64,000 nucleotides of DNA from Apostichopus japonicus (taxonomy: Eukaryota > Echinodermata > Holothuroidea > Aspidochirotida > Stichopodidae). The DNA lies in NCBI RefSeq assembly GCF_037975245.1, contig NC_092579.1:24969166-25033165 (forward strand), given 5' to 3'. Position numbers and translations under genes: made by a program. Shown here piece by piece: positions 53,517 through 63,371 of the stretch. Position 1 is the stretch's first letter, and every line of letters begins with the position of its first letter. The notes under the pieces are model-generated. The model was not told where the DNA came from and made no database searches. It saw only the letters and a list, made by a program, of their open reading frames with translations.

Positions 53517-54346
53517 CCATTTATTTGTAGTACAGTATTATGATTAAGGTGGGGAGGATTGAGTGGTAGAGTAATTTCTCCGGGGACAAACATATGATAT
53601 GTAATAAAATATGATGATAAATGAAAATAATCAATAATATAAATTATGATAAGTTCAATATGATTTATTATATCATCAGGAATGTGAGGGGCCCATATAA
53701 AAGTGCAAAAAAGGGCTGAAAAACTTTGAACTGCTCACACGGTCGCACTTACCCCACCTCCTTTCCCTCTTTCATGGGTAACTCTAGCCCAACCATCTGT
53801 TCAAAAACGTTCAAGCGTCTTGTATATGAAATTAGGTAAAGGAAAGCTACCAGGGGCGTTGTGGGTAGGGGCGGGGGTTGCGACCACTTTAATACCCTAT
53901 TAGTTTTGGAGCATAACAGTATTCACCTTGGCTAATTATTAGTTTAGTTTAGTTACCCAAGGATCAGGAAGCTTTACAGTAGCTTATTTGAGACCCTATC
54001 TGTGTTAGATCATGGATGAACACCGGCTCACTTCAAGCCTTTCTCTTTTCGGTAATTGTTCAGAGGATAACGAGGCAGGGGTGTGAATTCTCTCCCATTC
54101 CTGCTCCCGGGACCGCCTTTTAATGTTCCCATCCGACAGACCCAGTATCTGACTACTTTCTCAAATACTGGGGTAGGCAAAAGCACACCATTCGACCTCA
54201 CTGCAGTGCAGTGATGGTAACAAACAAACATGAAGAATTTCATAGAAATAAATGTTTGCATTAACACGAAAATTATGAAGTGAATATGTTAATCCTTTGA
54301 AAAGTTATGTGAGTTCTCCTGCCAATCCATCAGGCACCCTCATTGG
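53517..54346. other. No gene seen
   Basis: No exon with convincing splice borders and no RNA gene. A short stretch around 54,085-54,160 (TCTCCCATTCCTGCTCCCGG then GACCGCCTTTTAATG) has higher GC than its surroundings and might be an old interspersed repeat, but I cannot assign it. Confidence 0.4.
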
Positions 54347-54482
54347 CAGGGACGTAGCTAAGGCCTGATGATTGGGGCGCGGGGGGGGGGGGGGGCGTGG
54401 GTGTAGTGGCTGAAATTCCAACTGGATGGGTTTTGGAGCCAGAAAATTCCGACTGCTGCATTGTATCCCCCCCCCCCCCCTC
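54347..54482 (+). mobile_element. Degenerate hAT-like terminus with G and C tracts
   Basis: CAGGGACGTAGCTAAGG at about 54,347 followed by a long G-run resembles the CAGGGxCGTAGC-plus-G-run ends of hAT-type miniature elements. A C-run of similar length follows at about 54,467. The complementary right terminus (ending CTACGTCCCTG) was not seen, so this is a fragment. Confidence 0.4.
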
Positions 54483-55677
54483 CGCGCTACTCGTCAACGA
54501 TACGGTCAGTATCAGACACCCCATCTTTCGCGACTGCACTTTGTACCACTGGCACTCACTTCACAAACTTGTTAATCACTCTGTTAAGTAAGTAAGCAAC
54601 TGAGTATAAGTTATCTGCTTGAAGGCTACACAGACTACTTACTAAAAACGCTATGTTAATGTAAAAGTCACAGTCCCGATGCAAGGGGACTGGGATTGGA
54701 AGGAGATCAGAGGTTCGGTAGTTTGGTTTTCGTACCCAGGTTCTTTCCTGAACGACTTTTTCTTACAAAGAACCTTTTTTTTGCAACAAATTATATTCGA
54801 TGACATAGTGAATTGCCAAACAAGAGCATCAATGACGCAGTATCTCAATACTGGAAGTTCTAATTTTGATTCCTAGTTTCTTATCTTTGCTCTGTCTCTA
54901 CAATTAACAATATCAATATATATAATATTTTTGGTCATATAGTTTGACGTCAATGACAACAGTCAAATAAGAAGAGGCGAACAACTCGACCATATTCTTG
55001 ATGCCCGCCTTGAGAAAGCTAGGCCTATCGACCTACTGTAGGTTACTGTAGACTGTAGTGGTGACTACCATCAAAACTGTGTACACTTCCAATTATCAAA
55101 ACAACCCACGTTTTTCCATCTCAATATTTTTGACATGAAGATTTCGTGGATTTATGACTTGGAAAAAATAATGTACATATGTAGAATATAAGTTTTAAAT
55201 TGAAAGTGATGGGTGGCCTCCTCCTCCCCTAATAGCAACCCCAGTTCCTCTCCATTTTAGTATTTTCTTTTAATTCTTTGTATATCTGATGTCAAACATC
55301 ACAGGTTCAAAAGAAAGCTAAACATACTTCTTATAACCTTATTATATCCTTATAAATAAGACATAACCTTATCCAATTTTTATAGTCTTATAAAAGTTGT
55401 AATGCTATGGCCGGCTCCTCTTTTATACATACTCCAGTGAAAATAAAATGTGATAGATTATAATTTTTTTTTTAATTTTTTTTTTTGGGGGGGGGTTAAA
55501 GAAATATACCAAACAAGCTGTTAATTCATAATGATGCTTCATTCTAGAAATGCACAATATACACTCTATTCCAAATGAATAGTTGTTGTATTATCCCATT
55601 AACATTATGTTAAATTTATGGAGTCACAGTTAATATATAAGTTGGAAACTTAACTTAAAAATTAAAACACACTGTAA
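54483..55677. other. No gene seen; A/T and G tracts
   Basis: Non-coding AT-rich sequence. A T-rich run at 55,463-55,486 passes directly into nine Gs (55,487-55,495). No splice-bounded open frame stood out on either strand. Confidence 0.5.
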
Positions 55678-56030
55678 GGCAATCAAACAAACTTACTGTA
55701 CCATGGCCCAAAACTGCCTGAACACCACCAGTACAATGCTAATGTGGCTATTACTAAATGAAGGCCTAATATAGAATGCATTAGGCCTAGCCTAAACTTG
55801 TAGCCTTCAGCAGCACAACAAAGTGTATACGTAATTATACAAAATACCTGATGGGCAATCAAACAAACTTATCATGACTCTTGCTCTGAAAAACTACCTG
55901 AACAAAAGAACAATCCTTAAATTGATATTACTAAAACCATGGAGCTATAAACAGACGAAGTCCTAATATAAATTAAATGCACAACAATGTGTATATGGAA
56001 TTAGTGTGCAATACACGACCAGTACCAGCA
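55678..56030 (+). repeat. Two divergent direct repeats of about 176 bp
   Basis: GGCAATCAAACAAACTTA occurs at 55,678 and 55,854. Following words run in the same order in both copies: CTGCCTGAAC / CTACCTGAAC, CCTAATATA, then AATGCA, then CACAACAA-GTGTATA. The copies are well diverged. The unit has no coding appearance. Confidence 0.7.
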
Positions 56031-56106
56031 TCTCACAACAGTACAGTAAATTGGTCGTGATGGTGACCATTTTCGTATATATCTAACATATGTAGCTGCC
56101 ATGAGG

Positions 56107-56192
56107 CATAGCCAATCTGCTACAAACCAGACTTGGAGGCAGGGCTTGAGTCATAGCCAATCTGCTACACAAGACTTGGAGGCGGGGCTTAA
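56107..56192 (+). repeat. 45-bp tandem duplication
   Basis: CATAGCCAATCTGCTAC and AGACTTGGAGGC(A/G)GGGCTT occur in order twice, with starts at 56,107 and 56,152. Confidence 0.9.
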
Positions 56193-56529
56193 TCATCAAA
56201 AACAATGAAACAAACAAGTTTTGGAGCGTGTGCAAAAAGGCCTTATTTCAACTGTTTTTCAGAGGGATTTGGCCAAATTTGGACATAAATCGGTGAAAAA
56301 GTCATAGAATGAGATACAATTCTGGAATAAAAAATAGTAACTTTTGTTGGCCTATATAATATATGCTTGCTCTGGAAATTCCAGAGAAAAAGAACTTTGT
56401 ATGAAGACGCTGAAAATTTTTTTTTTAAGAGAAGAGCGAGTCCCACTTACTGTTACAATATCTCTATACATGTAATGTATTGAGATAAAAATACAGTGCT
56501 TTTTCCTATATAATTAAACATGTTGCAGA

Positions 56530-56695
56530 AAAATGTTGAGTTGACGAGATACGATAAGTTGTCAATTAAACATTTTGCAAAATTTGTTCAATTGCTCAGT
56601 TAGAATGAAGCGAACAATTGAACATTTTTCAGAAAAAAATGTTAAATTGACGAGATACGATAAGCTGTCAATTAAACATTTTGCAGAAAATTTCA
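56530..56695 (+). repeat. 106-bp-spaced direct repeat
   Basis: TTGACGAGATACGATAAG at 56,541 recurs at 56,647. Both are followed by (T/C)TGTCAATTAAACATTTTGCA and preceded by AAAATGTT. Confidence 0.9.
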
Positions 56696-56699
56696 CTGG

Positions 56700-58030
56700 G
56701 GCAGTTTTCCTTATGTTGATAGCACTTATAAGCTTCCGTACATTAGCATTGCGTGTTTTATTGTATTCCACAGACCATATCTATCCTGAACTTACTTGAA
56801 GCTAGCAAACAGGGTCATCCCACCCAATAGCAAAATTAGTACATAAATAAACCAAATTAAAGCTGGCGAACGTTGTACAGTTGTTATATTAGGCATTGTT
56901 TTTAGAGTATTCAAAATCTAACGTTTTGTACGGTGGAGTATAAGTATCGCGAGACACAATTTCTCAAAGTGGCAAGGAAAACCTAAATATGACTAATTAA
57001 AGGTCAACTTTAACCGACATTTTTAGGTCATTCACAATCACAAGAATATATGAATAGGCCTAGGTAAATTAGAGTGTGATAGTCGGCAATTCCAACTGTC
57101 GCACTCAAATTTTCCAACTATCGTCAGTTTTACCAAGATTGGGGAGAGAGACACCCCTACATCCCCTCTCTGCGATGTCCTTGCTCATTGTGTCCCTGAG
57201 GACCGTGGTGTCAAATCACATTGCGACATGAAATGCTTTGCATCAGTAAGAAGTTAAGAACATTCGCGAAATGCTACACTTAGGGATGTCTTCTACCAAG
57301 AAATATTAGGAGGGGTATCCCAATTCACCTTACTTATATCAGCTACATTCACTGTGAACATGAAAAGGGCTTGGAGTACAATAAGCCATAGACTGACAAA
57401 AATAAAAGAAAACTCAACTGGTAAGCGGCGTCCTAGCCAATTGAAAACCTGCTTTCCAGTTTTTAAAGTATGTTCATCACTAATTAAGGACATTTTTAAA
57501 TCAGTTTGGTGCAAAAGCTCTCTCCTCAGATATATAAAGTTGCCCTACCGAATTGATCAGAAAATGCTATGGGGTATGAGTTTAAGATAGATAGTTGGGA
57601 GTTTTCTGTGCTATTGTCTGTGTGAAAGTTCTCTGGCAGAAGTTATGTCCAGGGGCTGGGGTTGTCTAACACCAGTTATCACTGTCTGTTCTTCAAGGAA
57701 ACTGCACAGTACACAGAGCCTTTAACTATTTTCTTTAGGATGTATTTTCATACAATTTCGAGGCCTTATACTACACTTAACACAATTTGTACGGACAATG
57801 TACGAACAAAGTATGTGCCAAATGAGAGACATTGCTTTTTACATGAAAAAATGTGGCTCATTATGAAATGTAATTATTAACACAGCATAATAGAAAAAGA
57901 ATGGATCAGTAAATACCATTGTGCAAATCAGGATGTGCAAGTTAAATTGTTCACAAACTGGGAAGTCTGGATAAACATAGCTCCATTATTTTGTGATTTT
58001 TTCTTCATTTCGACGAAAATGATAGTTGTT
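56700..58030. other. No gene seen
   Basis: AT-rich, no supported exon, RNA gene or clear repeat. Short open frames on both strands at 57,290-57,590 overlap each other and have no splice or composition support. Confidence 0.5.
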
Positions 58031-58038
58031 CGGTTCCC

Positions 58039-58219
58039 GTGGAATCAATAGAGAAGACCACTTTGTTCCTGTCACATCTTTATTGTTTATTCATATGTAG
58101 TATCTCTGGTTCCCATGGTTGAAATCAAGACCAGAGTCATGAAGGAAACCAGAGATACTACATATGAATAAACAATAAAGATGTGACAGGAACAAAGTGG
58201 TCTTCTCTATTGATTCCAC
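58039..58219. repeat. 73-bp perfect inverted repeat (long hairpin)
   Basis: The left arm 58,039-58,111 (GTGGAATCAATAGAGAAG...) and the right arm 58,147-58,219 (...CTTCTCTATTGATTCCAC) are exact reverse complements over 73 bases, separated by a 35-nt loop. No flanking target duplication was found. The word GGTTCCC(G/A)TGG occurs both just outside the left arm (58,032) and at the loop entry (58,109), a possible microhomology for template switching. Confidence 0.97.
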
Positions 58220-58469
58220 AAACATTCAACTTAATAATAAGGTTAGTCAATTTAGTTGCTGCATTTCAGGTACTGGTGTAAATTAGGTATAGACGAAAAA
58301 TCAATGAAACAGGAGTGTTTGGGTGTTTGAACTTTATTTCATCTAAGAAAATACTGTACTGAAGAAAAACATTTAAGATAATTACATAAAAAGGAAATTT
58401 TTTGACACATTTTGCTAAATGCAAGTTGTTACATTTGATACATCATGCACATATAATATTACTCATATT

Positions 58470-58921
58470 GTAGCTGGTACTGTCAAAACATCATTACTTA
58501 TATTTTACTGTAAGGTCCTCTTTCTGTCTGTGTTCAGTAACTGGTACCATCAAAACATCATTACTTATATTTACTGTATAGACCTCTTTCTGTCTGTGTG
58601 CAGTAGCTGGTACCATGTAAACATCATTACTTATATTTTACTGTATAGACCTCTTTATTTGTGTTCAGTACCTGATACCATCGAAACATCATTACTTATA
58701 TTTTAGTGTATGCACCTCTTTATTTGTGTGCAGTAGCTGATACCATCAAAACATCATTACTTATATTTTTACTGTATAGACCTCTTTCTATCTGTGTACA
58801 GTAACTGATACCATCAAAACATCATTACTTATATTTTAGTGTATACACCTCTTTATTTGTGTGCAGTAACTGGTACCATCAAAACATCATTACTTATATT
58901 TTACTGTATAGACCTCTTTAT
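58470..58921 (+). repeat. Minisatellite of about 66 bp, seven units (left part)
   Basis: The word AACATCATTACTTATA recurs at 58,487, 58,554, 58,620, 58,685, 58,750, 58,818 and 58,883, so units are 65-68 bp. Each unit also has CTGTATAGACCTCTTT and CAGTAGCTGGTACCATC-type segments. The array is interrupted at 58,921 by the mobile element and resumes at 60,384. Confidence 0.95.
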
Positions 58922-59345
58922 CATAGGCGTACGAGGCGGGGGGGGGGGCAGTGGGGCAGACTGCCCCCCAAATTCCCAGAGGACAAGAAATTCGGGCAAA
59001 AGTCCTGAAAATTCGGGCAGCCTAAGAGGAGAAAATATATAAATATATATATGTATATAAATATGCAGTAGCTTGCCCGCATCTTTTTCAAATTTTGGCC
59101 GAAAATTCCATGATTTTCTTTATTCAGCATCATGATGCCGAATATTTCTGTGTAACACCACCGTAAGCGCAGCTCATCTGGGCTACCACGCTTTTTGTAC
59201 GATCACCATTTTTTCTAACTAGTCAACTGTATACCTGGACATCCCTGACATTTTTCCCCTTTAAAGTGATGTTTCCATTTTTTCTTCTTCTAAATTACCA
59301 AATTTTTGGGGAAGTGTAAACTTCTAAAATGTGAGATTATAAAAT

Positions 59346-59458
59346 AATCCAGATGAGCTGGTATGGTGCATTCTCTTGGCAGATGGTCTGAAGATAATGT
59401 ATCATTGAAATTTCTGTCATAGATGAAAGAAATAGAAAACTTTACATGGTGCCATTGG
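59346..59458. other. Unrelated filler between the two transposon units
   Basis: About 113 bases, starting TCCAGATGAGCTGG, that belong to neither repeat unit but lie inside the outer terminal repeats. They travelled with the composite or were inserted later. No coding sign. Confidence 0.6.
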
Positions 59459-60383
59459 CATAGGTGTACGAGGCGGGGGGGGGCAGGGGGGCAGACTGCC
59501 CCCCACATTTCCTGAGGACAAGAAATTCGGGCAGAAGTCCTGAAAAATTGGGGCAGCCTAAGAGGAGAAAAAAATATATATGTATATATAAATATGCAGT
59601 AGCTTGCCCGAATCTTTTTCAAATTTTTGCCCAACAATTCTGTGGAGAGTGTTTTATGTTATTTGCTTTGTGACATTAATATTAATATAGGCCTAATGAT
59701 TTTCTTTATTTAGCATCATGTTGCCCGAATATTTCCGTGTAAAACCACCGTAAGCGCAGCTCATCTGGATTACCACGCTTTTTGCACTATCAAAAATTTG
59801 TCTAACTAGTCAACTGTATACCTGGACATTCCCGACATGAGTGTATAAGAAACGTATTCTTGTTCATGGATGGTAAGGGGGGGGGGGGGTGCCTACAAGC
59901 CTTCAAGTACAGGTTTATCATATTCTGTGTTATTTTTTATACTTTTTTGAGACAAATTGCAGTCTCACCCGACACAGTGACATTAACCCGCCTACTTGTC
60001 GTTGAACAATGTATGTTTTTCTGGAGGTAGCTGAGTACTGTGTTAAAATAATAAATACCGTAACTAAATGGGAGCATAAAAAATACACTGTCCTATTTTT
60101 CCCCTTCAAAGTGCTGTCACCATTTTTTCTTCTTCTAATTTACCACATTTTGGGGGAAGTGTAAATTTCTAAAACGTGAGATTATAAAATAAAGAATGTT
60201 TAGATGCAATTTGTAAGGCCTCAGACGTGCCGTTTCCGGCAATCTGAGAGGCATTTTTTGTCAAAAATGTTCTTGTACGCTACGCGCCAACCGATGGTGG
60301 CGCTCCGCTTAGATAGTGTCACGGGAACTTTCGGGCACAAAAATTTCTGCCCACCCAAACTGAAATGGTCCCGTACGCCTATG
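59459..60383 (+). mobile_element. Internal second copy of the same element
   Basis: A second left terminus, CATAGGTGTACGAGGC, starts at 59,459. It is followed by the same G-run, the stem GGGGCAGACTGCCCC (59,488-59,502) and the body that repeats 58,922-59,345. The eight bases before it (GCCATTGG) do not match the CTCTTTAT after 60,383. The duplication therefore belongs to the outer ends, not to this inner unit. The first unit is cut after GATTATAAAATAA near 59,345 and also lacks part of the middle. Confidence 0.8.
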
Positions 60384-60439
60384 CTCTTTATTTATGTGCA
60401 GTAGCTGGTTCCATCAAAACGTTGTTACCTTTATTTTAC
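60384..60439 (+). repeat. Right-hand remainder of the ~66-bp minisatellite
   Basis: CTCTTTATTTATGTGCAGTAGCTGGT then CCATCAAAAC continues the unit exactly where it was broken at 58,921. It decays into GTTGTTACCTTTATTTTAC. Confidence 0.85.
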
Positions 60440-60509
60440 TTATGGAATGTTTTCCAATCGTACTTGAAATCTGGGTGATTTTCAAGGAAAGCCAGTACTT
60501 CTTTCAGAC
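60440..60509 (-). CDS. Putative exon, unidentified protein (minus strand)
   Basis: On the minus strand a good acceptor (GTTGCATTTTCAG) precedes GTCTGAAAG. The frame that uses GT as the end of a split codon reads LKEVLAFLENHPDF and on to a tryptophan and FHK. This has a convincing amphipathic composition, unlike the surrounding intronic sequence. The exon ends either at a donor after CATAA (GTAAAA) or, two codons later, at an in-frame TAA (60,436-60,438) followed at once by AATAAA. I cannot decide between an internal and a terminal exon. The pattern L..FL..HP.F....W recalls, from memory only, a short helical module of uncharacterised, often transposon- or zinc-finger-linked proteins of marine invertebrates. 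I do not name a family. Confidence 0.5.
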
Positions 60510-61524
60510 CTGAAAATGCAACAAAATAGTAAATGCATAGTAAGATTACTGCACATTTGTTAGTACTCTGATGAAAGGACATAGTTTGATGTGAAAGATT
60601 TGGTGTTAGTATATACAACACATACTATTTAAAAGAATTGTCTGGTAGCCCTTGAAAGTTAGCTTAAACAAAAGCCAAAGGGCACTGTGGTTCCTTGCGT
60701 ACGGGTATATGACAATACACATAATATTATCAAGCAAGATTGGGCTCAAATAGTCCAAGTAATTGTGGTCCTACATGTACCCATAAAGTAACCAACACTA
60801 TATAGCCAACACTTTTGTGATCACAAATTGTGATCGAATTTTTGATAGGAACTTCGGAAGGCACTTTTGAGATCTGAATATGGCGTCGAAAATGTAAGAA
60901 ATATAAGGTCACCTACAGGCGGGTCAACAGATATGATAACATTGGTGACCTCAAATCACATGACTGTTAAGTTTGAAAATGTTCCACTACCCCATTCACA
61001 ACTTGTCCCAAAATATCAACCATGTCACACCTTGGCATTGGGAGTTAAATTGCATTATATGTCTAAAAATTAACTTTGAACTTGTATACATAACTTCACA
61101 CACAAAGGTCACCCGGGTGTCAACCAATTGACATTTTTGATCTGTGAGACCTAGCTAGAGCATCAAAACTGTAAAAGTTCAAACATATTTTTTTTGCCCA
61201 TTTTCTCCCTCCAAAATAATTTAACCATACTTGACCTTTTGTGACCTCGAATCACTTGACTTTTAAGTTTGAAAATATTTCCCTATACCATTTGCAACTT
61301 GTCCCAAAATATCAATTGTGTCACACCTTGGCACTGGGAGTTATTGCATTAAATGTCTGAAAATTAACTTGACCGCGTATAACTTCACACACAAAGCTCA
61401 CTTTGGTGTCAACCCATTGACATTTTTGATCGGAAGGTACCTTTGATATCCAAATCTAGCATCGAAACCAAACATTTTCTTTTTTGCCCGTTTCCTCCCA
61501 AAATAAGCACATTTTTTCTAAATG

Positions 61525-61545
61525 TGACCTATGACCTTTTGACCT
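61525..61545 (-). promoter_or_regulatory. Three TGACCT half-sites in tandem (DR1 plus DR2 spacing)
   Basis: TGACCT at 61,525-61,530, 61,532-61,537 and 61,540-61,545, with spacers of one and two bases. This is the arrangement bound by nuclear-receptor dimers (family knowledge). Whether it acts here is unknown. Confidence 0.35.
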
Positions 61546-61760
61546 TGGATTCAGATGTAGTTTGATCTCCTGATTCAAAAAAACAACACGACAAGTCTGT
61601 ACGGCCATCCTAACTCTGACCGATAACTTTGACCCCATATAACTTCGCACGGGGTCAACCTATTGACACTTATGATTAGAAGGTACCCTTTGACATCTGA
61701 AAAGGGCATCAAAACTGTAAAAATCTCCAAAACACTTCAAGGTCACCATTGGTCAAATTG

Positions 61761-61773
61761 AGGTCAAGGGTCA
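61761..61773 (+). promoter_or_regulatory. DR1-type nuclear receptor site
   Basis: AGGTCA, one base, GGGTCA: a near-consensus DR1 of the kind bound by RXR, HNF4 or PPAR-type receptors. It lies in a repeat module, so it may simply be inherited with the repeat. Confidence 0.35.
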
Positions 61774-62023
61774 CCCAGATGCGGGTCGACAATTGGATTA
61801 CATTGAAGCAACTCCCAACCCTAACGGACAATACGTTCTCAAGTTATCGCAAAATTCTAGTTTTCTATCATTAATTGACCTTTGGTGACATTGGATCACA
61901 TACATGCTAAGTTTCAAAATGTTCCCCTAACCCGTTCACAACTTGTCCCAAAATATCAACCTTGTCGTACATTGGCACTGGGAGTTACTGCAGTTCTAAT
62001 ATTTTTGTTTTTTGGACCATAAC

Positions 62024-62039
62024 TGACCTTTGGTGACCT
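62024..62039 (-). promoter_or_regulatory. DR4-type nuclear receptor site
   Basis: TGACCT-TTGG-TGACCT, two half-sites four bases apart. An equivalent DR4 is at 61,232-61,247 (TGACCT-TTTG-TGACCT). The spacing is preserved between diverged modules. Confidence 0.35.
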
Positions 62040-62665
62040 TTGTGGGCACCTAAAACAATAGGGCACACCTTCTCCATATGGCGGATCTAGAGTCCAAGTT
62101 TGGCCTCAATCCAACTTTCCCTTATTGAGATAGAGCGTACCCAGGCAAGTGTCACAGATGCACACAGACACAAACACACGCCAACCTGACAACATAGGTT
62201 CCTTTTGCTAAAGCAAGGAACCAAAAACAATAAATAATTGTCTAAACGTGTTCTCAAAGTATGAGAATGCTAATACTAAGTTTGACAGAGAAACAATTTT
62301 TAATCATTTAAGATGGATATTTTCAAATATACTTTCAACAGTTGCAAACGTGACGTCATCTGAGCAAATGCAGATTGCAACATAACCCAGTAGTCACAAC
62401 TGTGTATGAATACAGATTAATTTCTTCCTTATTTTCTGGTGAAATTTCTTATAAATTAGATCTGTTTTAAAAAATCGTTAAGGCATCATATATGATTCGT
62501 GGTCTTTGTGTAACACAAGATAAAATTGAACAGCAGACTCTTTGTTCTGTACATTGTGCTGTTCGGCTCCAATGCAAAGAACGTTGCATGTAGGCTACTG
62601 TAAATCTGATGTTAGCAGATAGGTAACAATTGGAAAAGTTCCCTGAGTTGCAAGTATAATCTTAC

Positions 62666-62763
62666 CTGGCAATTTCATTTTTGCCTTTCTCATGTAAATT
62701 TTTTTTAAAGTGTTGTTGGACTGCGGATGTGTCCCTTCCACTCCACTTGTAATATTTGCGAAC
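62666..62763 (-). CDS. Putative exon with apparent frameshift (minus strand)
   Basis: On the minus strand a TTTTCCTGTAAAG acceptor precedes GTTCGC, and a strong GCCAG|GTAAGA donor ends the exon (98 nt). Two frames stay open. One gives KWSGRDTSAVQQHF in the first half. The other gives IYMRKAKMKLPG in the second half and joins in phase with the 60,509 exon to give KLPGLKEVLAFL. They meet at a run of eight As (T8 at 62,699-62,706 on the plus strand). One base fewer there would make a single continuous frame with the spacing of one domain. I infer either a homopolymer sequencing error or a decayed gene. No family name can be given from sequence alone. Confidence 0.45.
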
Positions 62764-63371
62764 CTTTACAGGAAAAGAGTAAAAGAACACTTGACTGTAA
62801 GCACACTTTAAATGTAGAGAGTAATGAGGCAATGGTATCAATACTTCATTACTCTGTACAATTAATGTGTGCCAGTATATAAAATTGGGAAAACAAACTG
62901 GACATAAATAGCCAATTGACTGTAATGATGACTAGCAATCAATATTTTCAACAACTGCTGGCAATATCCAAGCCCCCAATGACTAACACAGAACTTTGCC
63001 AGACCAAGGAGGAACATAAAAAACAATATTTATTTCTAGAACTAAATTTATGGGAAACATATCTGCAAAGTTGAACAGTTTCAACATAACAAAGTGGAAA
63101 AAATAAAATCATAGAACTGGATGAATAGAGAGAGTCGGCAGTTGCTGGAAACAACGTTTTATGGAAATGTTCATGATATGACGTCATTTCAGCCGGCCAT
63201 AGAAGGAGTCTTGATTACTTTCATGAACAATATTATTTTAGCAATGTCATAAACAAGCATACATTTCTAGCCATATATTGTAGCTATGCTAAGCAGGAAT
63301 AAAACTGCATTAAGAAAGGCACTGAATCTTTGTCATCATTGCATCTTAGTTTGTAATTAATATGAACACAC
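62764..63371. other. Presumed intron, nothing else seen
   Basis: AT-rich sequence between two putative minus-strand exons. If the two exons do not share a phase, a further small exon could hide here, but I found none. Confidence 0.4.

Larger units (their letters stand above)
58922..60383 (+). mobile_element. hAT-like non-autonomous transposon, 1,462 bp, with TSD
   Basis: The left end is CATAGGCGTACGAGGC. The right end, read inversely, is CATAGGCGTACGGGAC, giving a perfect 12-bp terminal inverted repeat (14 of 16 overall). It is bordered by a perfect 8-bp direct duplication CTCTTTAT at 58,914-58,921 and 60,384-60,391. Removing the element and one CTCTTTAT rejoins the minisatellite unit in register. 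An 8-bp duplication with short terminal repeats is the hAT superfamily hallmark (family knowledge). A G-run and the subterminal stem GGGGCAG-A-CTGCCCC (58,953-58,967) follow the left end. No transposase is present. Confidence 0.9.
60840..62150. repeat. Diverged ~260-300-bp modules rich in TGACCT half-sites
   Basis: The word AACTTGTCCCAAAATATCAA occurs at 61,000, 61,296 and 61,940. AACTTC(A/G)CAC starts at 61,092, 61,381 and 61,641. Each module also carries GGCA(T/C)TGGGAGTTA and TTGACATTTTTGAT-type segments. Many copies of TGACCT or AGGTCA lie in the modules, several in direct-repeat spacing. The region lies in the presumed intron between the minus-strand exons at 60.5 and 62.7 kb. Confidence 0.8.
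60689..62222. mobile_element. Possible degenerate element bounded by GGTTCCTTGC inverted ends
   Basis: GGTTCCTTGC at 60,689-60,698 is matched by its reverse complement GCAAGGAACC at 62,213-62,222. The right end also forms its own hairpin (GGTTCCTTTTGC, then GCAAGGAACC). Between them lie about four diverged ~260-300-bp modules. No clear target duplication was seen, so the mobile-element reading is tentative. Confidence 0.35.

Noticed and set aside
54028-54267. 79-codon minus-strand open frame
   Set aside because: No splice borders, no recognisable domain, and it crosses the locally GC-rich possible repeat at about 54,085-54,160.
54330-54591. Overlapping open frames on both strands at 54,330-54,591
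   Set aside because: Both cover the same G-run/C-run segment and encode poly-Gly/poly-Pro. Typical of low-complexity transposon ends.
58419-58706. 95-codon plus-strand open frame
   Set aside because: It is the translation of the ~66-bp minisatellite, with no independent support.
59290-59673. Open frames within the hAT-like element (minus 59,290-59,637; plus 59,464-59,673)
   Set aside because: They lie inside a non-autonomous element. The translations contain low-complexity runs and no transposase motifs.
58922-60383. Calling the inner unit 59,459-60,383 the transposed element
   Set aside because: The bases before 59,459 (GCCATTGG) do not match CTCTTTAT after 60,383. Only the outer end at 58,922 has the matching duplication.
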